Assembly: GCF_002843605.1 (NCBI RefSeq)
Contig: NZ_CP025263.1
Location: 6,313,501 to 6,377,500, forward strand
Origin: Pseudomonas sp. S09G 359
GTDB taxonomy: Bacteria > Pseudomonadota > Gammaproteobacteria > Pseudomonadales > Pseudomonadaceae
DNA length: 64,000 nt
Reading direction: 5' to 3'
How positions within the stretch are numbered: position 1 is the stretch's first letter; each line of letters begins with the position of its first letter. The notes beneath the pieces were generated by a model. That model did no database searches and was not told where the DNA came from. It saw only the letters and a list, made by a program, of their open reading frames with translations. This document shows, piece after piece, positions 9,513 through 17,325 of the stretch. The position numbers and the translations under genes are program-made.

Positions 9513-10919
9513 ATGGGCTTGAACAACCAGTGGATGCAACGCGACCTCGCGGTGCTGTGGCATCCCTGTACCCAGATGAAAGACCACCAGCAACTGCCGC
9601 TGATCCCCATCAAGCGCGGTGAAGGCGTGTGGCTGGAAGACTTCGAAGGCAAGCGCTACCTCGACGCCGTCAGCTCCTGGTGGGTCAACGTGTTTGGCCA
9701 TGCCAACCCGCGCATCAACCAGCGCATCAAGGACCAGGTCGACCAGCTGGAACACGTGATCCTCGCCGGTTTCAGCCACCAGCCGGTGATCGAGCTGTCC
9801 GAACGCCTGGTGGCGATGACGCCTGAGGGCCTGACCCGCTGCTTCTACGCCGACAACGGCTCGTCGTGCATCGAAGTCGCGCTGAAGATGAGCTTCCACT
9901 ATTGGCTCAACCGTGGCCTGCCGAACAAAAAGCGCTTCGTCACGCTGACCAACAGCTACCACGGCGAAACCATCGCCGCGATGTCGGTGGGTGACGTGCC
10001 ACTGTTTACCGAAACCTACAAGGCGCTGCTGCTGGACACCATCAAAGTGCCCAGCCCGGATTGCTACCTGCGCCCTGACGGCATGAGCTGGGAGGAACAC
10101 TCACGCAACATGTTCCTGGCCATGGAACAGACCCTGGCCGAAAACCACGCCACCGTCGCCGCCGTGATCGTCGAACCGCTGATCCAGGGCGCCGGTGGCA
10201 TGCGCATGTACCACCCGGTGTACCTCAAGCTGCTGCGCGAAGCCTGCGACCGCTACGGCGTGCACCTTATCCACGACGAAATAGCCGTGGGCTTCGGCCG
10301 TACCGGGAGCATGTTCGCCTGCGAACAGGCCGGCATCCGCCCGGACTTCCTGTGCCTGTCCAAGGCGCTCACCGGCGGCTACCTGCCGCTGGCGGCGGTG
10401 GTCACCACCGATGATGTCTACGACGCCTTCTACGACGACTACCCGACCCTACGCGCCTTCCTGCATTCCCACAGCTACACCGGCAACCCGCTGGCGTGTG
10501 CGGCGGCATTGGCGACCCTGGATATTTTCGAAGAAGACAACGTCATCGAAAACAACAAGGCCCTGGCCCAGCGCATGGCCACCGCCACCGCGCACCTGGT
10601 GGACCACCCGCACGTGTCGGAGGTGCGCCAGACCGGCATGGTGCTGGCCATCGAGATGGTCCAGGACAAAGCCACCAAAACCGCCTACCCGTGGCAGGAA
10701 CGCCGTGGCCTCAAGGTGTTCGAACACGCCCTGGAACGTGGCGCGCTGTTGCGGCCGTTGGGCAGCGTGGTGTATTTCCTGCCGCCGTATGTGATTACCC
10801 CGGAGCAGATCGACTTCCTGGCTGAAGTGGCCAGTGAAGGCATCGATATCGCCACCAACAGCAGCGTGAGCGTTGCAGTGCCGAAGGACTTCCACCCAGG
10901 CTTTCGCGACCCCGGCTAA
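9513..10919 (+). CDS. bioA: adenosylmethionine-8-amino-7-oxononanoate transaminase
   Basis: 468 residues. This PLP-dependent enzyme uses SAM as amino donor to make 7,8-diaminopelargonic acid in biotin synthesis. Family features in order: WHPCTQMKDH at residue 15, YLDAVSSWWVNVFGHANPRI, YADNGSSCIEVALKMSFHYW, SYHGETIAAMSVGD, HDEIAVGFGRTG with the PLP-ring Asp, and LSKALTGGYLPLAAV whose Lys (about residue 283) forms the Schiff base. GAGGAG lies just upstream of the ATG. Other bio genes are not in the window; standing apart from bioBFHCD is usual in Pseudomonas. The tail after about residue 445 (NSSVSVAVPKDFHPGFRDPG) is slightly longer than in enterics. Confidence 0.96.
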   Translation: MGLNNQWMQRDLAVLWHPCTQMKDHQQLPLIPIKRGEGVWLEDFEGKRYLDAVSSWWVNVFGHANPRINQRIKDQVDQLEHVILAGFSHQPVIELSERLVAMTPEGLTRCFYADNGSSCIEVALKMSFHYWLNRGLPNKKRFVTLTNSYHGETIAAMSVGDVPLFTETYKALLLDTIKVPSPDCYLRPDGMSWEEHSRNMFLAMEQTLAENHATVAAVIVEPLIQGAGGMRMYHPVYLKLLREACDRYGVHLIHDEIAVGFGRTGSMFACEQAGIRPDFLCLSKALTGGYLPLAAVVTTDDVYDAFYDDYPTLRAFLHSHSYTGNPLACAAALATLDIFEEDNVIENNKALAQRMATATAHLVDHPHVSEVRQTGMVLAIEMVQDKATKTAYPWQERRGLKVFEHALERGALLRPLGSVVYFLPPYVITPEQIDFLAEVASEGIDIATNSSVSVAVPKDFHPGFRDPG

Positions 10920-10934
10920 CGGGGAACGGCTGTC

Positions 10935-11107
10935 GTGGCGAGCGGGCTTGCCCGCGTTGGGCTGCGCAGCAGCCCCCCCGATAAAGCCAATGTGTTTCGT
11001 CAGGCATTGCGCGGTGTCTGGTTTTTTTAGGGCTGCTTCGCAGCCCAACGCGGGCAAGCCCGCTCGCCACACCAAGCGGGCTTGCCACAAGAAGCCCGCT
11101 CGCCACA
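10935..11107. repeat. composite REP element, class C
   Basis: The core (10935-11071) has arms GTGGCGAGCGGGCTTGCCCG followed by CGTTGGGCTGCGCAGCAGCCC and the inverted copy GGGCTGCTTCGCAGCCCAACGCGGGCAAGCCCGCTCGCCACA. Two more shortened right-hand units follow (AAGCGGGCTTGCCACA in reversed orientation and AAGCCCGCTCGCCACA). The centre holds TTTCGTCAGGCATTG, like the other class C copies. It occupies most of the gap between bioA and rsmE. Confidence 0.88.
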
Positions 11108-11129
11108 ACACTTTTTCCAGAGAACAGAA

Positions 11130-11849
11130 ATGAGACTGTCCCGTTTTTTTACCGACACCCCGCTGAGCATCGGCGACCATGAATTGCCCGAAGCCCAGGC
11201 GCACTACATCAGCCGTGTGCTGCGCATGGGCGAAGGCGACGCCGTGCAACTGTTCGACGGCTCCGGCCAGGAATTTCTTGGCAGCTTGCTGGAAGTCGGT
11301 AAAAAACGCGTCAGCGTGCAACTCACCGAAAGCTTCCCGGGCCAAACCCAATCGCCGCTGCACATCCACCTCGGCCAGGGCCTGTCCCGGGGCGAGCGCA
11401 TGGACTGGGCGATCCAGAAAGCCACCGAATTGGGCGTGAATGAAATCACGCCGATTTTCAGCGACCGCTGCGAAGTGCGCCTCAAAGACGAGCGCGCCGA
11501 CAAACGCCTGCTGCACTGGCGCCAGGTGGCGATCAGCGCCTGCGAGCAATGCGGGCGTTCGACGGTGCCGGTGATTCACCCACCGCTGTTGCTGGCCGAT
11601 TGGCTGCAACAGGCCGAGGCGGATTTGAAGCTGGTGCTGCACCCAGTGGCCGAGCCAATGGTCAGCCATGCGAAGCCATCAAGCCTGGCTTTTCTGATCG
11701 GCCCTGAGGGTGGGCTGACCGACCAGGAAGTCGAAACCGCCCAAGCCGCCGGCTACTACGCCGCCCGCCTCGGCCCGCGGGTGTTGCGTACAGAGACGGC
11801 GCCGGTAGTGGCACTGAGTGTGGCCCAACAATTGTGGGGGGATTTCTAA
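11130..11849 (+). CDS. rsmE: 16S rRNA (uracil1498-N3)-methyltransferase
   Basis: 239 residues. SPOUT-class methyltransferase that methylates N3 of U1498 in 16S rRNA using SAM. An N-terminal PUA-like domain (MRLSRFFTDTPLSIGDHELP to about residue 70) is followed by the knotted SPOUT domain with ERMDWAIQKATELGV, RCEVRL, WRQVAISACEQCGRS, FLIGPEGGLTDQEVE (about 188-202) and LGPRVLRTETAPVVAL. The ATG at 11130 is chosen because MRLSRFF is the conserved beginning; the upstream 16 codons are REP-derived. It is probably the second gene after bioA, separated by a REP element that could weaken read-through. Confidence 0.95.
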   Translation: MRLSRFFTDTPLSIGDHELPEAQAHYISRVLRMGEGDAVQLFDGSGQEFLGSLLEVGKKRVSVQLTESFPGQTQSPLHIHLGQGLSRGERMDWAIQKATELGVNEITPIFSDRCEVRLKDERADKRLLHWRQVAISACEQCGRSTVPVIHPPLLLADWLQQAEADLKLVLHPVAEPMVSHAKPSSLAFLIGPEGGLTDQEVETAQAAGYYAARLGPRVLRTETAPVVALSVAQQLWGDF

Positions 11850-11878
11850 GCCCTTTTCTTTGCAAACCCAATCAAGAA

Positions 11879-11906
11879 TGTGGGAGCTGGCTTGCTTGCT
11901 CCCACA
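11879..11906. repeat. single REP-derived hairpin
   Basis: TGTGGGAG-CTGGCTTGCTTG-CTCCCACA is a short class A/B-like unit folded on itself, about 30 bases after rsmE and just before the converging solute-binding protein gene. It could serve as a terminator for either side. Confidence 0.7.
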
Positions 11907-11927
11907 TTTGGATCGGGTCACCACTTC

Positions 11928-12830
11928 TTACTCCACCGGGTCACTCACCGGCTTGGCAATAATCGCCTTCAACTCACTGGTCATCGGGAACTCAAGGTTC
12001 AAGCCCTTCGGCGGGATCGGCTGTTCAAACCAGCGCTGGTAAATCCCGTTGATCTCCCCGCTGCGATAAAGGTCGCTCAGCGTCTCGTTGACCACCGCGA
12101 GAAACTGCGGGTCGTCCTTGCGCACCATGCAGCTGTAGATTTCCCGCGACTGCTCCTCCCCCACCACTACCCAGTTATGCGGGTCACTGGCCTTGGCGCG
12201 CTCGCCGTAGAGCAACGCATCATCCATGTAGAACGCCGCCGCGCGGCCGGTCTCGAGCATCTTGAACGCCTCGCCATGGTCCTTGGCGCTGATCACGAAC
12301 ATATTGGCCTTGTGCTCGGCGTTGTAGCGCTTGAGGAAACGCTCGTTGGTGGTCCCGGCGGTGGTCACCACGTTCTTGCCCGCAAGATCGGCAAAGCCTT
12401 GAATGCCACTGTCCTTAGCCGTCAGCAATTGCCCCTTCACGTAGATAAACCCGTAGGAGAACGCCACCTGCTTCTGCCGCTCGGCAGTCACGCCGGTGGA
12501 ACCGCATTCCAGGTCGACGGTGCCGTTCTGCACCAGCGGAATACGGGTCTGGGACGTTACCAGGTTGTACTTCACATTGAGCGTGGCCACCCCGGTTTTC
12601 TGTTGGATGCGCTCGACGATCTTGTCTGCCAGCTCCACCGAATAGCCCATGGGTTTGCCACTGTTATCCCCCACATAGGAAAACGGTACCGACGCATCGC
12701 GGTAGCCCAAGGTGATGGACTTGGTGTTGGCGATCTTGCCCAGCGTGCCGTCCAACGGCGCTTGGTTCGCATGGGCTTGAGCGCCCAGCAAAAGCCCCAG
12801 GGTGCAGCCGGTCAACAGGATTTTTTTCAT
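11928..12830 (-). CDS. amino-acid ABC transporter substrate-binding protein (glutamate/aspartate-like)
   Basis: 300 residues. A signal peptide (MKKILLTGCTLGLLLGAQAHA) precedes a family 3 solute-binding domain: GYRDASVPFSYVGDNSGKPM, GYSVELADKIVERIQQ, QTRIPLVQNGTVDLECGSTG (Arg and Glu/Cys region that contacts the amino-acid carboxylate in GltI-like proteins), AGTTNERFLKRYN and MLETGRAAAFYMDDALL. It is the last gene of a unit with RidA and a DadA-like dehydrogenase, 24 bases after the RidA start-proximal gene. No permease or ATPase lies beside it. It probably delivers the amino acid that the oxidoreductase degrades; the GltI-like resemblance suggests an acidic or amide side chain, but this is inference. 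Confidence 0.85.
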   Translation of the reverse strand: MKKILLTGCTLGLLLGAQAHANQAPLDGTLGKIANTKSITLGYRDASVPFSYVGDNSGKPMGYSVELADKIVERIQQKTGVATLNVKYNLVTSQTRIPLVQNGTVDLECGSTGVTAERQKQVAFSYGFIYVKGQLLTAKDSGIQGFADLAGKNVVTTAGTTNERFLKRYNAEHKANMFVISAKDHGEAFKMLETGRAAAFYMDDALLYGERAKASDPHNWVVVGEEQSREIYSCMVRKDDPQFLAVVNETLSDLYRSGEINGIYQRWFEQPIPPKGLNLEFPMTSELKAIIAKPVSDPVE

Positions 12831-12854
12831 TGTTATTCTCCGTTGGTATTTCGG

Positions 12855-13205
12855 TTATTTGCGTACCGCAATCACGCTGATTTCCACCAGCACACTCGGC
12901 CGCGCCAGTTCCGCTTGCAAGGTCGTGCGCGTCGGCGCCATGCACGGTGACAGCCAGGCCGACCACACCTCGTTCATGGGTGCAAAACCGCTCCCGATGT
13001 CTTTCAAATAGATCGTTGCGTTGAGCAGATGATCCTTGTCGCTGCCCGCCTGGGCCAGCAGTGCATCGATCCTGGTCAGCACCTCCTGGGTTTGTGTCGC
13101 CACGTCCTGGCCGTCACCGGGCACCTGGCCGGAGAGGAACACCAGGTCCTTGAACGTCACTGCGCCCGAAAGGCGCTCATTGCTGCTGATTCGGGTGATG
13201 GTCAT
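12855..13205 (-). CDS. RidA family enamine/imine deaminase
   Basis: 116 residues, one YjgF/YER057c/UK114 domain. RidA proteins hydrolyse reactive enamines and imines released by PLP enzymes or amino-acid oxidases to the keto acid and ammonia. Family features are LVFLSGQVPGDGQDVATQT, IDALLAQAGSDKDHLLNATIYL, FAPMNEVWSAWL and PTRTTLQAELARPSVLVEI; the Arg in ARP/PTRTT region is the usual carboxylate-binding residue. The start at 13205 gives MTITRISSNERLSGAV; the longer frame adds 15 unrelated residues. It lies between a DadA-like dehydrogenase (10-base gap) and a solute-binding protein, and most likely clears the imine that the dehydrogenase makes. Confidence 0.88.
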   Translation of the reverse strand: MTITRISSNERLSGAVTFKDLVFLSGQVPGDGQDVATQTQEVLTRIDALLAQAGSDKDHLLNATIYLKDIGSGFAPMNEVWSAWLSPCMAPTRTTLQAELARPSVLVEISVIAVRK

Positions 13206-13215
13206 CAATACATCC

Positions 13216-14439
13216 TCATGCGGCGCGGGGCGTAAGGCCCTGCATATCAATGGAAGGCGCGTGTTGGCCGATCAACTCGGCCAGCAACTGGCCGCTGCCG
13301 CAGGCCAGGGTGAAGCCGAGGGCGCCGTGGCCCAGGTTCAGCCACAGGTTGCGATAGACACTGGCACCAATCAGCGGCACGCCGGTCGGGGTGGCCGGGC
13401 GCATACCCGCCCACTCCACCGCTTGGGCGTAATCGCCCGCCAGAGGAAACGTCTCCAGCGCCTGGCGTTTCATCAGAGCCAGGCGCTTGGGTTCAAGGCT
13501 GGCGTCGAAGCCGACGATATCCACCATGGCCGCCACCCGCAGCTGCTCGCCGATGCGCGCATAGACGATCTTGCGATCGTAGTCGGTGATGCTCACGTTC
13601 GGTGCCTGGTGCTGTGCGCCAATCGGCACGCTGAGGCTGTAGCCCTTGAGCGGATACAGCGGCAACCGCACACCCAGCTCGGCGCTGCGATACCCGGCCG
13701 CCAGCACCAGGTGCTCGACCGGCATCACCTCAGCCCCCGAGACGACGGCCTGCACGACACCCTCGGCCTGGCGAATGCCGGTGACCTTGCGCCCGAGCAA
13801 AAACGTGCAACGCCCGGAGGCCTCCAGCCATGCCGCCATTCGCTGGCAGAAGGCATGACAATCCGCCACTTCTTCAGTCGGGGTGTAGATGCCGCCGACA
13901 AATCCCCCGCCGGTCAGCGCCGGTTCCAGGTGTGTGCACTCGGCGGCGGACAGCACCTGCTGGCACACCCTGTCCGTGACCTTGTGGCGCGCACGCTCAA
14001 AGGTGGCCGCATGGCGAAACGTCACCAGCTTGCCGTTGCGCCGCCAGTCGAAGCCCTCCAGGCCATCGCACGTTCGCCATTGCGCCAAGGTCGCCTGGCT
14101 CAGAGCGGCCAAGCGCAGCAGGTGAGCGGCATTGCGCTGGTTCACCGAGCCACGGCAGGCGCCGAGAAAGGCCGCCATCCAGCGCCATTGCTGGCGATCA
14201 AGGCGCGGGCGCAGCTTCAGCGGCGAGTCACCGCGCAGCAGCCAGCCAATGGCTTGCAGCGGCACCCCGGCGTCGGCCAGCGGCGCCACGTAGCGATAGG
14301 ACAATTGCCCGCCGTTGGCGAAACTGGTTTCGCTGCCCAAGGTGTCGCGTGCCTCGATCACCGTCACCTCATGGCCTGCACGCACCAACGCGTATGCGCT
14401 GGCCAAGCCGATCACCCCACCGCCGATGATGTGCACCAT
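13216..14439 (-). CDS. DadA-like FAD-dependent D-amino acid dehydrogenase
   Basis: 407 residues of the DAO/DadA family. The FAD-binding fold starts at residue 3 (VHIIGGGVIGLASAYALVRAG, trimmed motif GGGVIGLAS), followed by ARDTLGSETSFANGGQLSYRYVAPLADAG, a signature shared with DadA; the C-terminus has GMRPATPTGVPLIGASVYRNLWLNLGHGALGFTLACGSG, the usual FAD/substrate end. Such enzymes oxidise D-amino acids to imino acids, passing electrons to the respiratory chain. It heads the unit DadA-like, RidA, solute-binding protein and is divergent from a LysR regulator at 14549. It is unlikely to be the housekeeping dadA, which normally pairs with the alanine racemase dadX; substrate unknown. Confidence 0.85.
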   Translation of the reverse strand: MVHIIGGGVIGLASAYALVRAGHEVTVIEARDTLGSETSFANGGQLSYRYVAPLADAGVPLQAIGWLLRGDSPLKLRPRLDRQQWRWMAAFLGACRGSVNQRNAAHLLRLAALSQATLAQWRTCDGLEGFDWRRNGKLVTFRHAATFERARHKVTDRVCQQVLSAAECTHLEPALTGGGFVGGIYTPTEEVADCHAFCQRMAAWLEASGRCTFLLGRKVTGIRQAEGVVQAVVSGAEVMPVEHLVLAAGYRSAELGVRLPLYPLKGYSLSVPIGAQHQAPNVSITDYDRKIVYARIGEQLRVAAMVDIVGFDASLEPKRLALMKRQALETFPLAGDYAQAVEWAGMRPATPTGVPLIGASVYRNLWLNLGHGALGFTLACGSGQLLAELIGQHAPSIDMQGLTPRAA

Positions 14440-14513
14440 CCTTTTTCACCCGCCACTGAATCCTGAGGCCTCAAGCCTAGGGGCAGGTGACAGGCCCGCG
14501 ACAATGAATAAAG

Positions 14514-14526
14514 ATAGGTCACCTAT
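14514..14526. promoter_or_regulatory. LysR-type operator candidate between the DadA-like operon and its regulator
   Basis: ATAGGTCACCTAT is a perfect 6+1+6 dyad and, with the next base, contains a T-N11-A LysR box. It lies in the 109-base divergent region, 22 bases upstream of the regulator start and 75 bases from the DadA-like start. A related half site, AGGTTAT, follows at 14533-14539. This is the classic place for LysR autoregulation. Confidence 0.5.
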
Positions 14527-14548
14527 AAACAAAGGTTATGGACTTGCC

Positions 14549-15451
14549 ATGCGCTTGCGTCATATCGAGATCTTCCAGGCCATCCGCCAAACCGGCTCCA
14601 TCAGCGCCGCCGCGCAGTTGTTGCATGTGTCGCAACCGGCGGTAACCAAGGTGTTGCAGCACGCCGAGTTGCAGCTGGGATTCCCCCTGTTCCTACGAGT
14701 GCGCGGCAAGCTGCAGCCCACGCCAGAGGCCCTGGCACTGGAAAGCGAAGTCGAGAAAGTCACCGCGAGCCTGCAAGGCGTAAGGCGCCTGGCCAAGAGC
14801 CTGCGCCGTGAACCGGGCCAGAGTGTGCGCATCGGCGCGATCCCGGCACTCGCGCTTTCGCTGCTGCCGCCGGCAATCCTGGAGTGGAAGCGCGACTACC
14901 CGGACATGGCCTGCGAGCTGTCCAGCGACCACAGCCGCGAGCTGGTGCAGAAGCTGCTGATGCGTGAGATTGACCTGGCGCTGACGCTCAACTTCTCCGG
15001 CCATCCGGGGTTGACCACGCAGGTGCTGGCCAACGGTGTGTTGGTGGCGTTGGCATCCAAAGGCTATTGGTCTGAAGCCGAGCTGAGCAGCCCCCTGCCC
15101 TTGGCTGATCTGGCGGGCACGCCGCTGATTGGTCTTTCCAGCGCCGACCCGCTGGCAGCAAAACTCGACAGCTACCTAGAAAACGTCGATCCCCCACCAA
15201 GGGTGACCCTCTCGGTGCAAACCTATTCCCTGGCCCGCGCGATGGTGGAGTCCGGCGCCGGCCTCACGGTGATAGACCCCTTCACCGCCCTCGGCGCCTC
15301 GACGGCCACCACCTGTATCCGCACCCTCACGCCGCCGCTGCCGATCACCCTGTATGCCCTGACCCGCGCCGATGAGCCGCCGCCGCATATGCTGGCGAAT
15401 TTGCTGGAGATCTTAGGCCTCCGGGCCCGGGAGCTGCTGGAACGCCTGTAA
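14549..15451 (+). CDS. LysR family transcriptional regulator of the adjacent amino-acid oxidation operon
   Basis: 300 residues. The N-terminal winged helix-turn-helix is clear: MRLRHIEIFQAIRQTGSISAAAQLLHVSQPAVTKVLQHAELQ (motif SISAAAQLLHVSQPAVTK at about 19-36). The LysR effector domain follows from about residue 90 (VRIGAIPALALSLLPPAI). Start at 14549 was chosen since a LysR protein begins a few residues before RHIEIFQ; the longer frame overlaps the divergent gene. Divergent orientation to the DadA-like/RidA/solute-binding protein unit strongly suggests it controls that unit in response to an amino acid. The likely operator is the dyad at 14514-14526. Confidence 0.9.
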   Translation: MRLRHIEIFQAIRQTGSISAAAQLLHVSQPAVTKVLQHAELQLGFPLFLRVRGKLQPTPEALALESEVEKVTASLQGVRRLAKSLRREPGQSVRIGAIPALALSLLPPAILEWKRDYPDMACELSSDHSRELVQKLLMREIDLALTLNFSGHPGLTTQVLANGVLVALASKGYWSEAELSSPLPLADLAGTPLIGLSSADPLAAKLDSYLENVDPPPRVTLSVQTYSLARAMVESGAGLTVIDPFTALGASTATTCIRTLTPPLPITLYALTRADEPPPHMLANLLEILGLRARELLERL

Positions 15452-15482
15452 AAATCGGACTTTCAACACTACGAGGATCAAA

Positions 15483-15571
15483 TGTGGGAGCGGGCTTGCT
15501 CGCGAAGACGGTGTGTCAGCCAGTACATCTGAAACTGACCTACCGCCTTCGCGAGCAAGCCCGCTCGCACA
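15483..15571. repeat. REPIN, class A
   Basis: Inverted pair of TGTGGGAGCGGGCTTGCTCG units with a 40-base inner part GTGTCAGCCAGTACA...GAAACTGACCTACCGCC. The right arm has GCTCGCACA instead of GCTCCCACA. It lies between the convergent LysR regulator and trhA. Confidence 0.88.
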
Positions 15572-15590
15572 TTTTGAATTGCGTCGTCTG

Positions 15591-16208
15591 TCAGAGCACG
15601 TAATGCATGATCGCCACAAAATGCAGCAGGCTGCCGCCGATCACAAACAAGTGCCAGATCCCATGGGAGTGCCGCAGGCGGTCCTCCAAGGCAAAAAAGA
15701 TGATGCCGACGGTGTACAACACCCCGCCCGACGCCAGCCACGTAAACCCCGCCGTGCCCAGCGCGGCGAGCAGCGGCTTGACCGCCACCAGCACGATCCA
15801 GCCCATCACCGCGTAGATCACGATCGACAGGATGCGCGCCTCGGAACGCGGCTTGATCTCCTGCAAGATGCCGATCACCGCCAGCCCCCACACGATCCCG
15901 AACAGCGTCCAGCCCCACGGCCCGCGTAGCGTCACCAGGCAAAACGGCGTGTAGCTGCCGGCGATCAGCAGGTAGATCGAAAAGTGATCGACCTTCTGCA
16001 TGATCTCTTTTCGCCGCCCGCGCACGCTGTGGTACACCGTGGACGCGCTGTACAGCACCATCAGCGTAAAGCCATAAATCGCCACGCTGACGATCTTCCA
16101 GGGGCTGCCATCCAGGCTCGCGACCACCAACATCCACACGGCGCCAATACACGCCGCGACTGCACCGAGCAAATGGCTCCAGGCGTTGAATCGTTCCCCG
16201 TGGTACAT
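15591..16208 (-). CDS. trhA: hemolysin III family membrane protein (TrhA/YqfA)
   Basis: 205 residues with seven predicted membrane helices, family HlyIII/PAQR. Conserved features are MYHGERFNAWSHLLGAVAAC with the first His, SASTVYHSVRGR with Ser-x-x-x-His and DHFSIYLLIAGSYTPF with Asp and His, and GIWHLFVIGGSLLHFVAIMHYVL with two C-terminal His: the metal-binding set of the PAQR/HlyIII superfamily. The in-frame extension to 16341 is not family-like. Members affect membrane lipid homeostasis rather than being proven toxins. It stands divergent from mdcR with no sign of a shared job. The symbol is used in the family sense only. Confidence 0.85.
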   Translation of the reverse strand: MYHGERFNAWSHLLGAVAACIGAVWMLVVASLDGSPWKIVSVAIYGFTLMVLYSASTVYHSVRGRRKEIMQKVDHFSIYLLIAGSYTPFCLVTLRGPWGWTLFGIVWGLAVIGILQEIKPRSEARILSIVIYAVMGWIVLVAVKPLLAALGTAGFTWLASGGVLYTVGIIFFALEDRLRHSHGIWHLFVIGGSLLHFVAIMHYVL

Positions 16209-16352
16209 CTGTCACTGACCTCCCGTAACCGTTAAGTACAGGTTGGCAAGCGTCCAACCTTGCGCATAAGAGTGCAAGCAGCTTATGACGTTCCGAGGAC
16301 GCCAAACGGTTTTGCGGGCACAATCGACGGCATTCGAACAAGAGTCACGGCC

Positions 16353-17267
16353 ATGCTGATCGACGAAGAATTTACCCTCAAGAAGCTGGAAATCTTCCTG
16401 GCATTCATGCGCACCGGCAACCTGGCCCGCGCCGCCGCCGAGCTGCAGACCAGCAATGTCAGCGTGCACCGCGCCATCCACTCGCTGGAGAACGCCCTGC
16501 GCTGCCCGCTGTTCAAACATGAGGGGCGCAACCTCACCCCGCTGGAAAGCGCTTACGTCCTGGAAGAACGCGCACAGAAACTGGTGGCCGATGTGGTCGA
16601 CAGCGTGCGCCTCACCCGCGAAGCCGCGGGTTTTTCTGCCGAGCGCTTCAAATTGGGCTCGCTGTACTCGCTGACCGTGAAGACCGTGCCGCAACTGATC
16701 ATGGGCCTAAAAATCCGGCGCAGCGAACTCAATATCGACCTGATCCTGGGCTCCAACTTCGACCTGCTCTACAAGCTCAAGAACATGGAGGTGGACGCGA
16801 TCCTGATCTCCCTGGACGAACACGCCAACGACCCCGACTGCGAGCAGATCGCGTTGTTCTCCGACGACATCTTCCTGGCCACCCCGGCGGATTCGCCCTT
16901 CGACCGCGAGCGGGAAATCGACCTGGCGGATGTGCGTGACGCCACGTTCATCACCCTCACCCAAGGCTTTGCCACGCACCAGGATGGCAACCGGGTGTTC
17001 AAGCAGGCGGGGTTCGAGCCCAAGGTGGCGATGCAGGTGAATGACATTTTCACGCTGTTGAGCATGGTCAGCTCGGGGGTGGGTTATGCGTTGCTGCCGG
17101 GACGGATTGCGGCGGTGTATGAGAACCGCGTGAAGCTGATACCGCTGCAACCCAGGTACCGGTTGCAGCAGCATATTGGCGTGGTGTTCTTGAAGGCCAA
17201 GGAGCGCGATCCGAATTTGCTCGCGTTGTTGGCGGAGTGTCGGATGTATGCCAATCGGCAGGTCTGA
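16353..17267 (+). CDS. mdcR: LysR family malonate utilization regulator
   Basis: 304 residues. The helix-turn-helix lies near the N-terminus (FMRTGNLARAAAELQTSNVSVHRAIHSLE, about residues 17-45), followed by an effector-binding domain with SLYSLTVKTVPQLIMGLKIRR and VSSGVGYALLPGRIAAVYEN near the end. The unusual SNVSVHRAIH recognition helix and the location next to madM/madL identify MdcR. Start at 16353 gives MLIDEEFTLKKLEIFLAFM. It reads toward madM and ends 58 bases from it, so it has its own promoter, next to trhA. It presumably activates the mdc operon from a site upstream of mdcA (candidate 24524-24540). Confidence 0.88.
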   Translation: MLIDEEFTLKKLEIFLAFMRTGNLARAAAELQTSNVSVHRAIHSLENALRCPLFKHEGRNLTPLESAYVLEERAQKLVADVVDSVRLTREAAGFSAERFKLGSLYSLTVKTVPQLIMGLKIRRSELNIDLILGSNFDLLYKLKNMEVDAILISLDEHANDPDCEQIALFSDDIFLATPADSPFDREREIDLADVRDATFITLTQGFATHQDGNRVFKQAGFEPKVAMQVNDIFTLLSMVSSGVGYALLPGRIAAVYENRVKLIPLQPRYRLQQHIGVVFLKAKERDPNLLALLAECRMYANRQV

Positions 17268-17273
17268 GACCGC

Positions 17274-17295
17274 CATCGGGGGCAAGCCCCCGATG
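17274..17295. repeat. lone REP core hairpin between mdcR and madM
   Basis: CATCGGGGG-CAAG-CCCCCGATG is a perfect 9-bp stem identical to the tip of class B REP units. It lies 6 bases after mdcR and 30 bases from the end of madM. It may work as a shared terminator, although T-tracts are missing. Confidence 0.65.
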
Positions 17296-17325
17296 AGGCC
17301 CAACCAGCCAACACAACTCCCAATA

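Noticed and set aside
15478..16341. 287-codon minus-strand frame overlapping trhA in another phase
   Set aside because: The product is arginine-rich without helices, runs through a REPIN, and overlaps the well-formed seven-helix TrhA reading.
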